DNA of 64,000 bases from Simplicispira hankyongi (lineage in GTDB: Bacteria; Pseudomonadota; Gammaproteobacteria; Burkholderiales; Burkholderiaceae_C), in assembly GCF_003570885.1 (NCBI RefSeq), contig NZ_QXJC01000001.1, positions 310,001 to 374,000 of the forward strand. The letters run 5' to 3'. The notes beneath the pieces are model-generated. The model was not told the DNA's origin. It saw nothing but the letters and a program-made list of their open reading frames with translations, and ran no database searches. The position numbers were made by a program, and so were the translations under genes. Positions 19,082-27,872 of this stretch are shown piece by piece. Every line of letters begins with the position of its first letter. The first letter of the stretch is position 1.

Positions 19082-20218
19082 TCAGAGCGATTCGCGCAGC
19101 ATGGCGCGGTATTCATCAGGCGTTGCGACGCGCGGGTTGGTCTTGTGGCAATGGTCGGCCATGGCACCTTTGATGATCGCGTCGAATTGATCCTCAGTCA
19201 CGCCCATGGCGGCAAGCCCTGAGGGCAGACCCAGCCGGGCGCTCATGTCGCGGATGGCGTCCGGGATGTCGCTCGCCGAGGCCAGCCCCATGGCGCCGGC
19301 CATGCGCTCCAGGCGCCGGTCCTTTTGCACCGAAGGCGCCTCGGCGTTGAAGCGCACCACGGCCGGCAGGAACATCGCGTTGAGCGTGCCGTGGTGCAGG
19401 CGCGGGTTCACGCCACCCAGGCTGTGGCTGAGCGAGTGCACCGCGCCCAGCCCTTTTTGAAACGCCATGGCGCCCTGCATGCTGGCGCTCATCATGTTCA
19501 GGCGCGCTTCGCGGTCGCTGCCATCTTGCGTGGCGCGCGCAATGCTGCCCCAGCCGCGCTCAAGGCCATCGAGCGCAATGCCGTCGGCGGGCGGGTTGAA
19601 GGCCGCCGACATGAAGGTTTCCATGCAGTGGGCGATGGCGTCCATGCCGGTGGCTGCGGTGAGCATCGGCGGCAGGCCCAGCGTCAGTTCGGGGTCGCAG
19701 ATGGCGGCCTTGGGCAGCAGGTTCCAGGAGTGAAAACCAAGCTTGCGGTGGTCGTCCACGATGATGATGGCGCCGCGCGCCACCTCGCTGCCGGTGCCGC
19801 TGGTGGTGGGCACGGCAATCAGCGGAGCCACGCGTTCGCTGATGCGGGGCGAGCCGCCCTCGATGGTGGCGTAGTGCGTCAGCGGCCCTTCGTGTGTGGC
19901 GGCAATGGCAATGCCCTTGGCGCAATCGATGGCCGAGCCGCCGCCTACCGCCACCAGGCCGTCGCAGTTGCCGGCACGGTACACCGCCACGGCCGCGCGC
20001 ACAGCGGCTTCTGTGGGGTTGGATGGCGTCTGGTCAAACACACTCACGGGCAGGTCGCCCAGCGCATCCAGCGCCGTTTGCAGCACGCCGGCCGCTTTGA
20101 CACCTGGGTCGGTCACCACCAACGGGCGCTGGATGCCCACGCGCTCGCATTCCTGGCGCAGCAGGCGCACGGCGCCATGCTCGAACTGAATCTGGGTAAG
20201 GTAGTAAATGAGTGACAT
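19082..20218 (-). CDS. iron-containing alcohol dehydrogenase
   Basis: 378 residues, group III metal-dependent alcohol dehydrogenase. Seen: NAD-binding GGGSAIDCAKGIAI, PTTSGTGSEVARGAII, and metal ligands in TGMDAIAHCMETF and GAVHSLSHSLGGVNPRLHHG. The N-terminus YYLTQIQFEHGAVRLL matches the Fe-ADH start. The substrate alcohol is not predictable. The start is the ATG on the fourth codon side of a weak purine run. Sixty bases separate it from the divergently placed secreted hydratase-like gene, and it converges on the HDOD gene with a 22-nt gap. Confidence 0.88.
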   Translation of the reverse strand: MSLIYYLTQIQFEHGAVRLLRQECERVGIQRPLVVTDPGVKAAGVLQTALDALGDLPVSVFDQTPSNPTEAAVRAAVAVYRAGNCDGLVAVGGGSAIDCAKGIAIAATHEGPLTHYATIEGGSPRISERVAPLIAVPTTSGTGSEVARGAIIIVDDHRKLGFHSWNLLPKAAICDPELTLGLPPMLTAATGMDAIAHCMETFMSAAFNPPADGIALDGLERGWGSIARATQDGSDREARLNMMSASMQGAMAFQKGLGAVHSLSHSLGGVNPRLHHGTLNAMFLPAVVRFNAEAPSVQKDRRLERMAGAMGLASASDIPDAIRDMSARLGLPSGLAAMGVTEDQFDAIIKGAMADHCHKTNPRVATPDEYRAMLRESL

Positions 20219-20277
20219 GGCGATTGGAGGCGTTCCCGCTACGATAGACCCACACACTTTACAACCGGGAGACACGC

Positions 20278-21156
20278 ATGCCACGCAAGCAAACCCTCAT
20301 CGCCCTGGCCTCCCTGGCCCTTGGCGTCGCCGCGGCGACATCGGCCCATGCCGCCTGCCTGAGCGATGTGCAAGTTGCAGAAATGGCCGAGCACTACGCC
20401 GCACGCACGCCCGCCGCCAACCCCGAAGGTCTGTCGGATGCGGATGGCGCCTGCACGCGCGCCAAGTTCAACAGTTTGCTGGCACAGAAGATGGGCAAGG
20501 TCATTGGCTACAAAGCGGGCCTCACCAACACCGCAGTGCAAAAGCGCTTCCATACCGATCAACCCGTGTGGGGCAAGCTGTACGAAGGCATGGTGCTACC
20601 AAGCAGTGCAGAGGTGCCCGCTGCATTTGGCGCCCGCCCGCTGTACGAGGCCGACATGCTGGTGCGGGTCAAGAGCGCCAGCATCAACCATGCGCGCACC
20701 CCCATGGAGGTGCTGGAGGCGATTGACCAGGTCATTCCCTTCATCGAGCTGCCCGATTTGATGGTGCAGGCGCCTCCGAAGCTCAACGGCGCGGCAGTGA
20801 GCGCGATCAACGTCGGCGCGCGTCTGGGTGTGGCCGGCACGCCCATTCCCGTGCCGGTGACGCGCGCTGAGCGCTACGCCATGCTGGACGCCTTGCGCGA
20901 CATGCAGGTGACGCTCACGGATGGCTCGGGCTACCTGCTCGGTGGCGGCAAGGGCAGCGACCTGCTGGAGCACCCGCTCAACGCAGTGGTCTGGCTGGCT
21001 GAGGCGCTGCAGAAAGAAAACATCACGCTCAAGCCGAGCGATCTGCTGAGCCTGGGTTCGTTCTCACCGCTGCTCCCGCCCAAGGCAGGCCTACACGTAC
21101 AGGCCAATTACCAGGGCCTGCCGGGCGCTCAACCCGTGCGCGTGATCTTCAAGTGA
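20278..21156 (+). CDS. secreted 2-keto-4-pentenoate hydratase-like (FAH/MhpD family) protein
   Basis: 292 residues. The body matches the hydratase family: IGYKAGLTNTAVQKRF, PLYEADMLVRVKSA, IDQVIPFIELPDLM (acidic metal-site residues) and SDLLSLGSFSPLLPPKAGL. Known members add water to 2-hydroxypentadienoate in aromatic meta-cleavage in the cytoplasm. Here a signal peptide (1-26, ending SAHAA) precedes the domain, which is odd for the family. The next gene, an esterase, overlaps by GTGA. Function in the periplasm is unknown. Confidence 0.75.
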   Translation: MPRKQTLIALASLALGVAAATSAHAACLSDVQVAEMAEHYAARTPAANPEGLSDADGACTRAKFNSLLAQKMGKVIGYKAGLTNTAVQKRFHTDQPVWGKLYEGMVLPSSAEVPAAFGARPLYEADMLVRVKSASINHARTPMEVLEAIDQVIPFIELPDLMVQAPPKLNGAAVSAINVGARLGVAGTPIPVPVTRAERYAMLDALRDMQVTLTDGSGYLLGGGKGSDLLEHPLNAVVWLAEALQKENITLKPSDLLSLGSFSPLLPPKAGLHVQANYQGLPGAQPVRVIFK

Positions 21157-22121
21157 CCCAGGCGCATCCCAATATTCACGCCAGCCGATTGGCGCCGCAG
21201 ATGCGCGGCGTGCTTGAACGCATGGAGCGTGCCGGGCGGCCGCGGTTGCACACGCTGTCTCCCGAGCAGGCGCGCGCAGTGTATGCGCTAGGTGCCGACA
21301 TTCTCGAAGTGCCGCGCGCCGCGATGGAGCGGGTAGAAACGCTGGCCATTCCGACACGGGATGGTGCCCAGTTGGGCGCCCGGCTGGTGGCGCCGTCGCG
21401 CGCTGCACGCTTGCCGGTGCTGCTGTACCTGCACGGCGGAGGTTTCACCATTGGCAGCAGCGCCACGCACGACATTCTGTGCCGCGAGTTGGCGCGGCTG
21501 GCCGGTTGCATGGTGGTGTCGCTCGACTACCGTTTGGCGCCCGAACACCGCTTTCCTACAGCGTCGAATGATGCCTGGGACGCGCTCACCTGGCTGGCGG
21601 CCCACGCGCAGGAACTGGGTGCGGACTCTCAGCGCATTGCAGTGGGTGGCGACAGTGCGGGCGGCACGCTGGCGACCGTCAATGCCATCTTGGCGCGCGA
21701 CGCCGGCCTGCCGTTGGCGCTGCAACTTCTCTTCTACCCCGGTTGTGCCGCGCACCAGGACACGCCCTCGCACAAGCAGTTCGCCCATGGTTTGGTGCTT
21801 GATGAGCCCGCCATCTCCTGGTTCTTCGGCCAGTACGTGCGCGACCGGGCCGAGCGTGAAGACTGGCGCTTTGCACCGCTGCTCGCCCCGGATGTGGAAG
21901 GTGTCGCGCCGGCATGGATCGGCCTGGCCGAATGCGACCCGCTGGTGGACGAGGGCATCGATTACGCCGACAAGCTGCGCGCTGCCGGCGTGCCAGTGGA
22001 CCTGGAAATCTACCGGGGCGTCACGCACGAATTCATCAAAATGGGCCGCGCCATCCCCGCGGCACGCACCGCCCATGCCGACGCGGCGGCTGCGCTGCGC
22101 GCTGCGTTCAATCTTGTGTAA
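21153..22121 (+). CDS. alpha/beta hydrolase, hormone-sensitive-lipase family
   Basis: 322 residues. The oxyanion-hole motif LYLHGGGFTIG, the nucleophile in VGGDSAGGTLAT, the acid in ECDPLVDEG and the His in GVTHEFIKMG give a full catalytic set of the HSL (family IV) esterases. It should hydrolyse short-chain esters; no signal peptide, so cytoplasmic. The GTG start overlaps the TGA of the hydratase-like gene, which argues for coupled translation and a shared pathway. The fusion gene downstream starts 11 nt after its stop. Confidence 0.88.
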   Translation: MTQAHPNIHASRLAPQMRGVLERMERAGRPRLHTLSPEQARAVYALGADILEVPRAAMERVETLAIPTRDGAQLGARLVAPSRAARLPVLLYLHGGGFTIGSSATHDILCRELARLAGCMVVSLDYRLAPEHRFPTASNDAWDALTWLAAHAQELGADSQRIAVGGDSAGGTLATVNAILARDAGLPLALQLLFYPGCAAHQDTPSHKQFAHGLVLDEPAISWFFGQYVRDRAEREDWRFAPLLAPDVEGVAPAWIGLAECDPLVDEGIDYADKLRAAGVPVDLEIYRGVTHEFIKMGRAIPAARTAHADAAAALRAAFNLV

Positions 22122-22132
22122 GGAAGCCATCC

Positions 22133-23005
22133 ATGCCATTGCAAGACTACCGTTGCCAATCGCGTCTGCGCGTGCGCTGGGCCGAAATCGACATGCAGCG
22201 CATCGTCTTCAACGCGCACTACCTGACCTATTTCGATACGGCGATGACGGACTACTGGCGCGCGCTGGCACTGCCGTACGAGGACGCCATGCAGCAGCTC
22301 GGCGGCGAGATGTATTTGAAAAAAGCCACGCTCGAATACCACGCGTCGGCGCGCGAGGGCGATCTGCTGACCGTTGGCCTGCGCTGCCTGCGCGTGGGCA
22401 ATAGCTCGGTGCAGTTCGACGGCGGCATCTTTCGTGGCGAGCAACTGCTGGTTTCGGGCGAGCTGATTTACGTGTTTGCCGACCCCGCGAACCAGCGGCC
22501 CATTTCGGTGCCGCCGCTGCTGCGCGAGCTGTTTGCCGGGTTCGAGGCCGGCGAGAGCCCGACGCACATCCAGTTGGGCGCCTGGCAGGATCTGGGCGAG
22601 CGCGCTGCACGTGTGCGCCAGGCCGTGTTTATCGATGAGCAGGGCATAGCGCCCGCGATTGAAATGGACGGGCAGGACGCGACGGCGCTGCATGCGCTGG
22701 TGATGAACAGGCTCTCCCAGCCAGTGGCCACGGGTCGGCTGGTCGTGCTTTCACCGGGCGTCTCGCGCATTGGCCGCATGGCCGTGCACCGGGCGCTGCG
22801 CGGCGGGCGCCTGGGGCGGCAGATGCTCGACGCCCTGGTGCAGGCCGCAGCCGATCGCGGCGACCACCAGGTCGTGCTGCATGCCCAGGCGAATGCGCAG
22901 GCGTTCTATGAGCGCGCCGGTTTTGCGGTGAGTGGCCCGCGCTACGAAGAAGCCGGTCTGCCGCATGTGCCCATGCAGCGCGCGCTGGTTACAGGTCGTC
23001 CTTGA
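22133..23005 (+). CDS. fusion of a YbgC-type acyl-CoA thioesterase with a GNAT acetyltransferase
   Basis: 290 residues in one uninterrupted frame. Residues ~1-135 are a 4-hydroxybenzoyl-CoA-thioesterase-like hotdog (RLRVRWAEIDMQRIVFNAHY with the catalytic Asp, LTYFDTAMTDYWRAL). Residues ~145-290 are a GNAT domain (ERAARVRQAVFIDEQGI, GRMAVHRALRGGRLGRQMLD with the acetyl-CoA loop, NAQAFYERAGF). The two families normally occur as separate proteins. ATG start after a weak AAGGAAG. It ends 17 nt inside the convergent ygfZ gene. Confidence 0.85.
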   Translation: MPLQDYRCQSRLRVRWAEIDMQRIVFNAHYLTYFDTAMTDYWRALALPYEDAMQQLGGEMYLKKATLEYHASAREGDLLTVGLRCLRVGNSSVQFDGGIFRGEQLLVSGELIYVFADPANQRPISVPPLLRELFAGFEAGESPTHIQLGAWQDLGERAARVRQAVFIDEQGIAPAIEMDGQDATALHALVMNRLSQPVATGRLVVLSPGVSRIGRMAVHRALRGGRLGRQMLDALVQAAADRGDHQVVLHAQANAQAFYERAGFAVSGPRYEEAGLPHVPMQRALVTGRP

Positions 23006-23906
23006 GCGCGTAGGGCAGGGTGCCCAAGCGAAGAACTTGGCCGTCCGCGCTGCCGGCATGCAGAGCGCCGGATTCGGCGGCAGAGAGCTGCAGCACCACG
23101 ATGGCGTCCGAGCCGCCGCCGGGCGCAGGAGCCGTTTGCGCCACCATACCGCAGGCTTGCTCGGGTTCTGCTGCGCTGAACACCTCCTCGCCCGCATGCA
23201 ATGGAGCATCGGCATGGGCGATGAACGCGCGCCGTTTGATCGCCCCGCGAAACTGGCTGCGCGCGACCACCTCCTGGCCGGGGTAGCAGCCTTTTTTGAA
23301 GCTCACGCCATCGACCGATTCGTAGTTGAGCATCTGCGGCACAAAGGTATCGACCAGCGGCGCTGTCAGCGTCGCCACGCCGCTTTGCACTTCGCCCCAG
23401 GCCCATACGCCTTCGGCCAACGGCGTGCCCTCAGGCGCAGGGGTGCCGGCAGGCGCGACCCACAGGGCACGGGGCACGGTGTCGGCGGGTGGCAATCCGA
23501 TGATGGAAATATTGCCTAAATCGGCCTTAGCGCTTGTCTGCATTGCGCTACCAGCTACTTTTTCAATAGCACTGCCTGCCAAACCATAGAGCAGGAACTC
23601 TTCGCTGGCATCGCTCAGCTTTGCCTTGGCACGCATCACAAACATGGATATGCGCTTGAGCGTAGGCGTCAACAGGTCACGGCTGCAGACCAACAGCACC
23701 TCGGTGGGACTGCGCTTGAAACCGATGAAACTCGCTTGCATGCGGCCCTTGGCCGACAAAAATGCGGTCAGCCGGGCATGCTGCAGGTCCAGCAGGGCGA
23801 AGTCGTGGGTGAGCTGGCCGTGCAGGAATTTCACGGCGTCATCGCCTTCGGCGCGGATCACGCCGAGGTGGGGCAGGGGGGTGATGCCATCAAAGGGGGT
23901 TGTCAT
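22989..23906 (-). CDS. ygfZ: folate-binding protein YgfZ/GcvT-like
   Basis: 305 residues. YgfZ uses folate to help repair or assemble Fe-S clusters. The hallmark KGCYPGQEVVARSQFRGAIKR, with its conserved Cys, is present, and so are the GcvT-like N-terminal FLHGQLTHDFALLD and the FIAHAD region. Residues ~111-133 (AIEKVAGSAMQTSAKADLGN) come from a copy of the dispersed repeat read in frame. It is divergent from mltG, an order common in beta-proteobacteria, and overlaps the end of the thioesterase-GNAT gene. Confidence 0.9.
   Translation of the reverse strand: MTTPFDGITPLPHLGVIRAEGDDAVKFLHGQLTHDFALLDLQHARLTAFLSAKGRMQASFIGFKRSPTEVLLVCSRDLLTPTLKRISMFVMRAKAKLSDASEEFLLYGLAGSAIEKVAGSAMQTSAKADLGNISIIGLPPADTVPRALWVAPAGTPAPEGTPLAEGVWAWGEVQSGVATLTAPLVDTFVPQMLNYESVDGVSFKKGCYPGQEVVARSQFRGAIKRRAFIAHADAPLHAGEEVFSAAEPEQACGMVAQTAPAPGGGSDAIVVLQLSAAESGALHAGSADGQVLRLGTLPYALKDDL
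23508..23575 (+). repeat. dispersed palindromic element, copy 4, in frame inside ygfZ
   Basis: Orientation A on the plus strand, so the coding strand of ygfZ reads the B form: GTAGCTGGTAGCGCAATGCA then GACAAGCGCTAAGGCCGATT. It keeps the full core of the intergenic copies yet has no stop in the used frame. Confidence 0.75.
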
Positions 23907-23953
23907 GCGTCAATTATCATTCCGGGCTCCCATTCATTGCAGGTAGCAGGGTT

Positions 23954-24934
23954 GTGCGTCGCGCTTTCAAAGGTTTGTTGTTGTTGGTGCTGGCGCTTGC
24001 TGCGGCGGCTGCGTGGTGGCTGCACGCGCCGCTGCCCATGGGCGACGCGGCTGTCGAGCTGGCCATCGAGCCCGGCACGGCCCCGCGCGGCGTGGCACGC
24101 GATGTGCAAGCCGCTGGCGTGCACACCGATGCGCGGCTGCTGTACTGGTGGTTTCGCCTCTCGGGCCAAAGCCGGCTGATCAGGGCAGGCAACTACGAAA
24201 TCTTGCCCGGCACCACACCGCGCAGCCTGCTGGAAAAGCTGGTGCGCGGCGATGAAACGCTGCGCGCGCTCACTCTCGTCGAGGGCTGGAACTTCCGCCA
24301 GGTGCGCGCCGCCCTGGCCCAGGCCGAGTTGAAGCCCGACAGCGCCGGCCTGACCGATGCCGCACTGATGGACCGCCTGGGCCGCACCGGTGTGGCGGCC
24401 GAAGGGCGGTTTTTCCCCGATACCTACACCTACGCCAAAGGCGCGAGCGACCTCGCGGTGCTGCGCCGCGCCCTGCACGCCATGGACCGGCAGCTTGCCG
24501 CTGCGTGGGAGCAGCGCGCCGCCGACACCCCGCTCAAGTCGCCCGATGAAGCCCTGGTGCTGGCCAGCATCGTCGAGAAGGAAACCGGGCGTGAGGCCGA
24601 CCGCGCCCTGGTGGCCGGGGTGTTCACCAACCGCCTGCGCGCCGGCATGCTGCTGCAGACCGACCCTACGGTGATTTATGGCCTGGGGGAGCGCTTTGAC
24701 GGCAACCTGCGCAAGCGCGACCTGCAGACCGATACGCCCTACAACACCTACACCCGCCCAGGTCTGCCGCCCACGCCGATCGCCATGCCCGGCAAGGCCT
24801 CGCTGCTTGCCGCTGTGCGGCCTGAACCCACCCAGGCGCTGTACTTTGTGGCACGGGGCGATGGCAGCAGCCATTTCAGCAGTTCGCTGCAAGAGCACAA
24901 CCGCGCCGTCGACCGCTACCAGCGCGGCCATTAA
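23954..24934 (+). CDS. mltG: endolytic murein transglycosylase
   Basis: 326 residues from a GTG behind GCAGGG; the frame is open further upstream, but the basic-then-hydrophobic start RRAFKGLLLLVLALAAAAAW fits a membrane anchor. YceG domain motifs: ASIVEKETGREADRALVAGV (catalytic Glu), FTNRLRAGMLLQTDPTVIYG, and DTPYNTYTRPGLPPTPIAMP. It cleaves nascent peptidoglycan at the inner membrane and sets glycan length. It is followed by tmk after 12 nt and heads the mltG-tmk-holB-pilZ-tatD series. Confidence 0.93.
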   Translation: MRRAFKGLLLLVLALAAAAAWWLHAPLPMGDAAVELAIEPGTAPRGVARDVQAAGVHTDARLLYWWFRLSGQSRLIRAGNYEILPGTTPRSLLEKLVRGDETLRALTLVEGWNFRQVRAALAQAELKPDSAGLTDAALMDRLGRTGVAAEGRFFPDTYTYAKGASDLAVLRRALHAMDRQLAAAWEQRAADTPLKSPDEALVLASIVEKETGREADRALVAGVFTNRLRAGMLLQTDPTVIYGLGERFDGNLRKRDLQTDTPYNTYTRPGLPPTPIAMPGKASLLAAVRPEPTQALYFVARGDGSSHFSSSLQEHNRAVDRYQRGH

Positions 24935-24946
24935 GGAACGTACCGC

Positions 24947-25624
24947 ATGGCAACCAGAGGTTTATTCATCAGCTTCGAGGGCATCGATGGTGCCGGCAAG
25001 TCCTCGCACATCGAACCGCTGGCCGACGCCTTTCGTGCCCAGGGGCGCACGGTGGCGCGTACGCGCGAGCCGGGCGGCACCGAGCTGGCCGAGTCGCTGC
25101 GCGAGCTGCTGCTGAACCGCACCATGGACGCCTTGACCGAAGCCCTGCTGGTGTTTGCCGCCCGGCGCGACCATATCTGCCAGGTGATTGCGCCCGCCCT
25201 GGCGCGCGGCGAGGTGGTGCTGTGCGACCGCTTTACCGACGCCACCTTTGCCTACCAGGGCGCCGGGCGCGGCTTTAGCCTGGAAACGCTATCACTTCTG
25301 GAGCGCATGGTGCAGACAGGCATTGCGGTAGAGCCTGATTTGATGCTGGAACCTGACCTCACGTTGTGGTTCGATGTGGCGCCTGCAGTCGCCGCTGAAC
25401 GCCTGGCCTTGGCACGCGCACCCGACCGGTTCGAGGCGCAGGATGCCGCTTTCTTCGAGCGTGTGGCCCAGGGCTATGCCGCCCGTGCCCAGGCCGCGCC
25501 AGAGCGCTTTGTGCGTATCGATGGGGCGCAATCGCGCCACGCCGTGTGGCAGCAGCTCACCAACGCCCTGGTGCGCCGTGGCTGGCTGGCCATCATGGTG
25601 GCTGCCAATGGAGGGCCAAAGTGA
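24947..25624 (+). CDS. tmk: thymidylate kinase
   Basis: 225 residues; makes dTDP from dTMP. P-loop [18 protein letters not shown], the [18 protein letters not shown] segment and [16 protein letters not shown] are all present. The stretch around residues 114-133 ([20 protein letters not shown]) is about nine residues longer than in ordinary Tmk, which go straight to PDLTL. It coincides with a weak match to the dispersed repeat. GTGA overlap with holB. Confidence 0.93.
   Translation: MATRGLFISFEGIDGAGKSSHIEPLADAFRAQGRTVARTREPGGTELAESLRELLLNRTMDALTEALLVFAARRDHICQVIAPALARGEVVLCDRFTDATFAYQGAGRGFSLETLSLLERMVQTGIAVEPDLMLEPDLTLWFDVAPAVAAERLALARAPDRFEAQDAAFFERVAQGYAARAQAAPERFVRIDGAQSRHAVWQQLTNALVRRGWLAIMVAANGGPK
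25287..25345 (+). repeat. possible degenerate copy of the dispersed element inside tmk
   Basis: Orientation B: GCGCATGGTGCAGACAGGCA then TTGCGGTAGAGCCTGATTT resembles the ygfZ copy (shared TGCAGACA and GCC-GATTT) and falls exactly where Tmk has extra residues. The 5' half does not match well, so this copy is uncertain. Confidence 0.35.
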
Positions 25625-26634
25625 GCGTGCCACCGTGGCTTGCCAGCCAGCGCACACAGTTGCTGGCGCAGCGGGGCCATGCCTGGTTGCTGCACGGCCC
25701 TTCGGGACTGGGCCAGTTCACGCTGGCGATGGAGCTGGCCCGTGCCTGGCTGTGCGAAGCGCCTGGCGCCGAAGGTGCCTGCGGCCAGTGCCCCAGCTGC
25801 CACGCCATTGGCGTGCACGCCCACGCCGACCTGGCGGTGCTGATGCCCGAGACGGACATGCTCGCGCGCGGCTGGCCGCTGCCCGAAAAGGCCCAGGCCG
25901 ACATCGACGACAAGAAGCGCAAGCCCAGCCGCGAAATCCGCGTGGACGCCATGCGCGACGCCGTCGAGTTCGCCCAGCGCACCAGCGCACGCGGGCGTGG
26001 CAAGGTGGTGGTGGTCTACCCGGCCGAACAGATGAACGCCATCACCGCCAACGCCCTGCTGAAAACCCTGGAAGAGCCTGCTGGCGATACCCGATTCGTG
26101 CTCGCTACCGAGGCAGCCCACGCCTTGTTGCCCACCATCCGCAGCCGCTGCATGGCGCACGCGCTGCACTGGCCGCCAAAAGAGCAGGTGCTGCAATGGC
26201 TGGCGCAACAGGGCGTCGCAGCCGAGGTGGCTGCGGTGCTGCTGCGCGCCGCCGGAGGCAGGCCAGACGATGCACTGAACTTCGCCAAGGCCGGCGCCAG
26301 CCCGGCGGCCTGGGCCGCCTTCCCCAAGGCCATGCAGCGGGGCGACGTGCGTGCCGTGGAAGGCTGGAACCCCAGCGAGGCCATTGCCGCGCTGCAAAAG
26401 CTCTGCCACGACCTGCAGGTCGTGAGCACCGGCGCCGCACCGCGCTATTTCGAAACGGCTGATTTGCCGCCGCCGCCAGGTCTTGCCGTCCTGGCGCGCT
26501 GGAGCAAGGAACTGGCGCAAGCGACCCGTACCGCCGACCACCCCTTCGTGGTTCCCTTGATGCTGGAGGCGCTTGTCGCGCAGGCGAGAAACGTCCTACA
26601 CTCGGCCGCAGCCATCGCCCAAAATACCCCATGA
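25621..26634 (+). CDS. holB: DNA polymerase III subunit delta prime
   Basis: 337 residues. Clamp-loader subunit with the AAA+ fold. The P-loop position reads [10 protein letters not shown], lacking the Lys of an active ATPase, as is normal for delta prime. A zinc knuckle CGQCPSC is followed by [27 protein letters not shown] and [16 protein letters not shown] are the conserved sensor region, and LLPTIRSRC the SRC motif. GTG start within the tmk stop; ATGA overlap with pilZ. Confidence 0.93.
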   Translation: MSVPPWLASQRTQLLAQRGHAWLLHGPSGLGQFTLAMELARAWLCEAPGAEGACGQCPSCHAIGVHAHADLAVLMPETDMLARGWPLPEKAQADIDDKKRKPSREIRVDAMRDAVEFAQRTSARGRGKVVVVYPAEQMNAITANALLKTLEEPAGDTRFVLATEAAHALLPTIRSRCMAHALHWPPKEQVLQWLAQQGVAAEVAAVLLRAAGGRPDDALNFAKAGASPAAWAAFPKAMQRGDVRAVEGWNPSEAIAALQKLCHDLQVVSTGAAPRYFETADLPPPPGLAVLARWSKELAQATRTADHPFVVPLMLEALVAQARNVLHSAAAIAQNTP

Positions 26635-26999
26635 GCAGTACCCCCACCGCCCCTACGGCCCCCCGCCCCAGTGTGATGCAGTTGGCCATCAAGGAAAAGG
26701 GCGCTCTGCACGCGGCCTACATTCCCTTTTTTGTCGAGGGCGGTATCTTCGTGCCGACGCCGCGCGAGTACCGGTTGGGCGATGATGTCTATGTGCTGCT
26801 GACGCTGCCAGACGATACGCAGCGCTATCCCGTGGCTGGTCGGGTGGCCTGGGTCACGCCAGCGCGCGCTGGTGGGAACCGCACCCAGGGTGTGGGCATC
26901 CAGTTCCCCAAGGACGAAAAGTCACGCCAGCTCAAGCACAAGATCGAGGAAATCCTCGGCACCGCCCTGGGCTCCGAGCGTCCCACGCAAACCATTTGA
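26631..26999 (+). CDS. pilZ: PilZ domain protein of the type IV pilus type
   Basis: 122 residues. The PilZ barrel is recognisable (FVEGGIFVPTPREYRLGDDV, VAGRVAWVTPARAGG, GVGIQFP), but the RxxxR and D/NxSxxG residues that bind cyclic-di-GMP are absent. This matches prototype PilZ of type IV pilus assembly, which does not bind the nucleotide. The position directly after holB and before tatD is also that of the prototype. Role: pilus biogenesis through contact with the assembly ATPase. Confidence 0.88.
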   Translation: MSSTPTAPTAPRPSVMQLAIKEKGALHAAYIPFFVEGGIFVPTPREYRLGDDVYVLLTLPDDTQRYPVAGRVAWVTPARAGGNRTQGVGIQFPKDEKSRQLKHKIEEILGTALGSERPTQTI

Positions 27000-27062
27000 T
27001 TGCACGCGGTGCGGCCCGAGGGCCACGCCGTTGATTGAACCGGCGCACCAAGCGTCGTGCCC

Positions 27063-27872
27063 ATGTTTACCGATTCCCACTGCCATCTGAGTTTTCCTGA
27101 ACTGGCGGCACAGCTGCCCGCCATCCGCGAGGCGATGGCACAGGCCCAAGTTGAGCGGGCGCTGTGCATCTGCACCACGCTGGAAGAATTTTCCGACGTG
27201 CATGCCCTGGCGCTGGCGCACGACAACTTCTGGTGTTCCGTCGGGGTGCACCCGGACAACGAAGGCGTGCAGGAGCCCAGCGTTCAAGACTTGCTGACGC
27301 GCGCCGCGCTGCCCCGCGTTGTGGCCATCGGCGAAACGGGGTTGGACTACTACGGCATGGAGGACCGCAAAGGTGGGCGCAGCATTGCCGATCTCGGGTG
27401 GCAGCGCGAACGCTTTCGTACCCACATCCGCGCAGCGCGCGCCTGCGGCCTTCCGCTCGTCATCCACACCCGCAGCGCCTCAGATGACACGCTTGCCATT
27501 CTGCGTGAAGAGAGCCAGGGCGAAGCGGCCCACCGCGCAGGGGGTGTTTTCCACTGCTTCACCGAGTCGCAGGCTGTGGCGCGCGCGGCGCTCGATATGG
27601 GTTTCTATATTTCGTTCTCGGGCATCATCACTTTTAAAAATGCCCAGGATCTGCGCGACGTGGCCGCCTTTGTGCCGCTGGACCGGCTGCTGATCGAAAC
27701 CGACAGCCCCTACCTGGCGCCAGTGCCGTTTCGCGGCAAGACCAACTCCCCTGCGTACGTGCCCTATGTGGCGCAGCAGATCGCACAGGTGCGGGGGATC
27801 GCCGTGGAAGCGGTGGCCGAGGCCACCAGCCACAACTTTGATCAGCTGTTTGCGCGGGTGGCGGCATGCTAG
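27063..27872 (+). CDS. tatD: TatD family metal-dependent hydrolase (DNase)
   Basis: 269 residues from the ATG at [10 protein letters not shown]; a GTG two codons upstream is possible. The metal ligands of the TatD TIM barrel are present: [16 protein letters not shown] (Glu), VIHTRSA, FHCFTES and [11 protein letters not shown]. The family removes nucleotides from DNA 3' ends. Inserted GGRSIADLG in the loop after [11 protein letters not shown] is slightly long. It follows pilZ by 63 nt and overlaps the ankyrin gene by 7 nt. Confidence 0.92.
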   Translation: MFTDSHCHLSFPELAAQLPAIREAMAQAQVERALCICTTLEEFSDVHALALAHDNFWCSVGVHPDNEGVQEPSVQDLLTRAALPRVVAIGETGLDYYGMEDRKGGRSIADLGWQRERFRTHIRAARACGLPLVIHTRSASDDTLAILREESQGEAAHRAGGVFHCFTESQAVARAALDMGFYISFSGIITFKNAQDLRDVAAFVPLDRLLIETDSPYLAPVPFRGKTNSPAYVPYVAQQIAQVRGIAVEAVAEATSHNFDQLFARVAAC

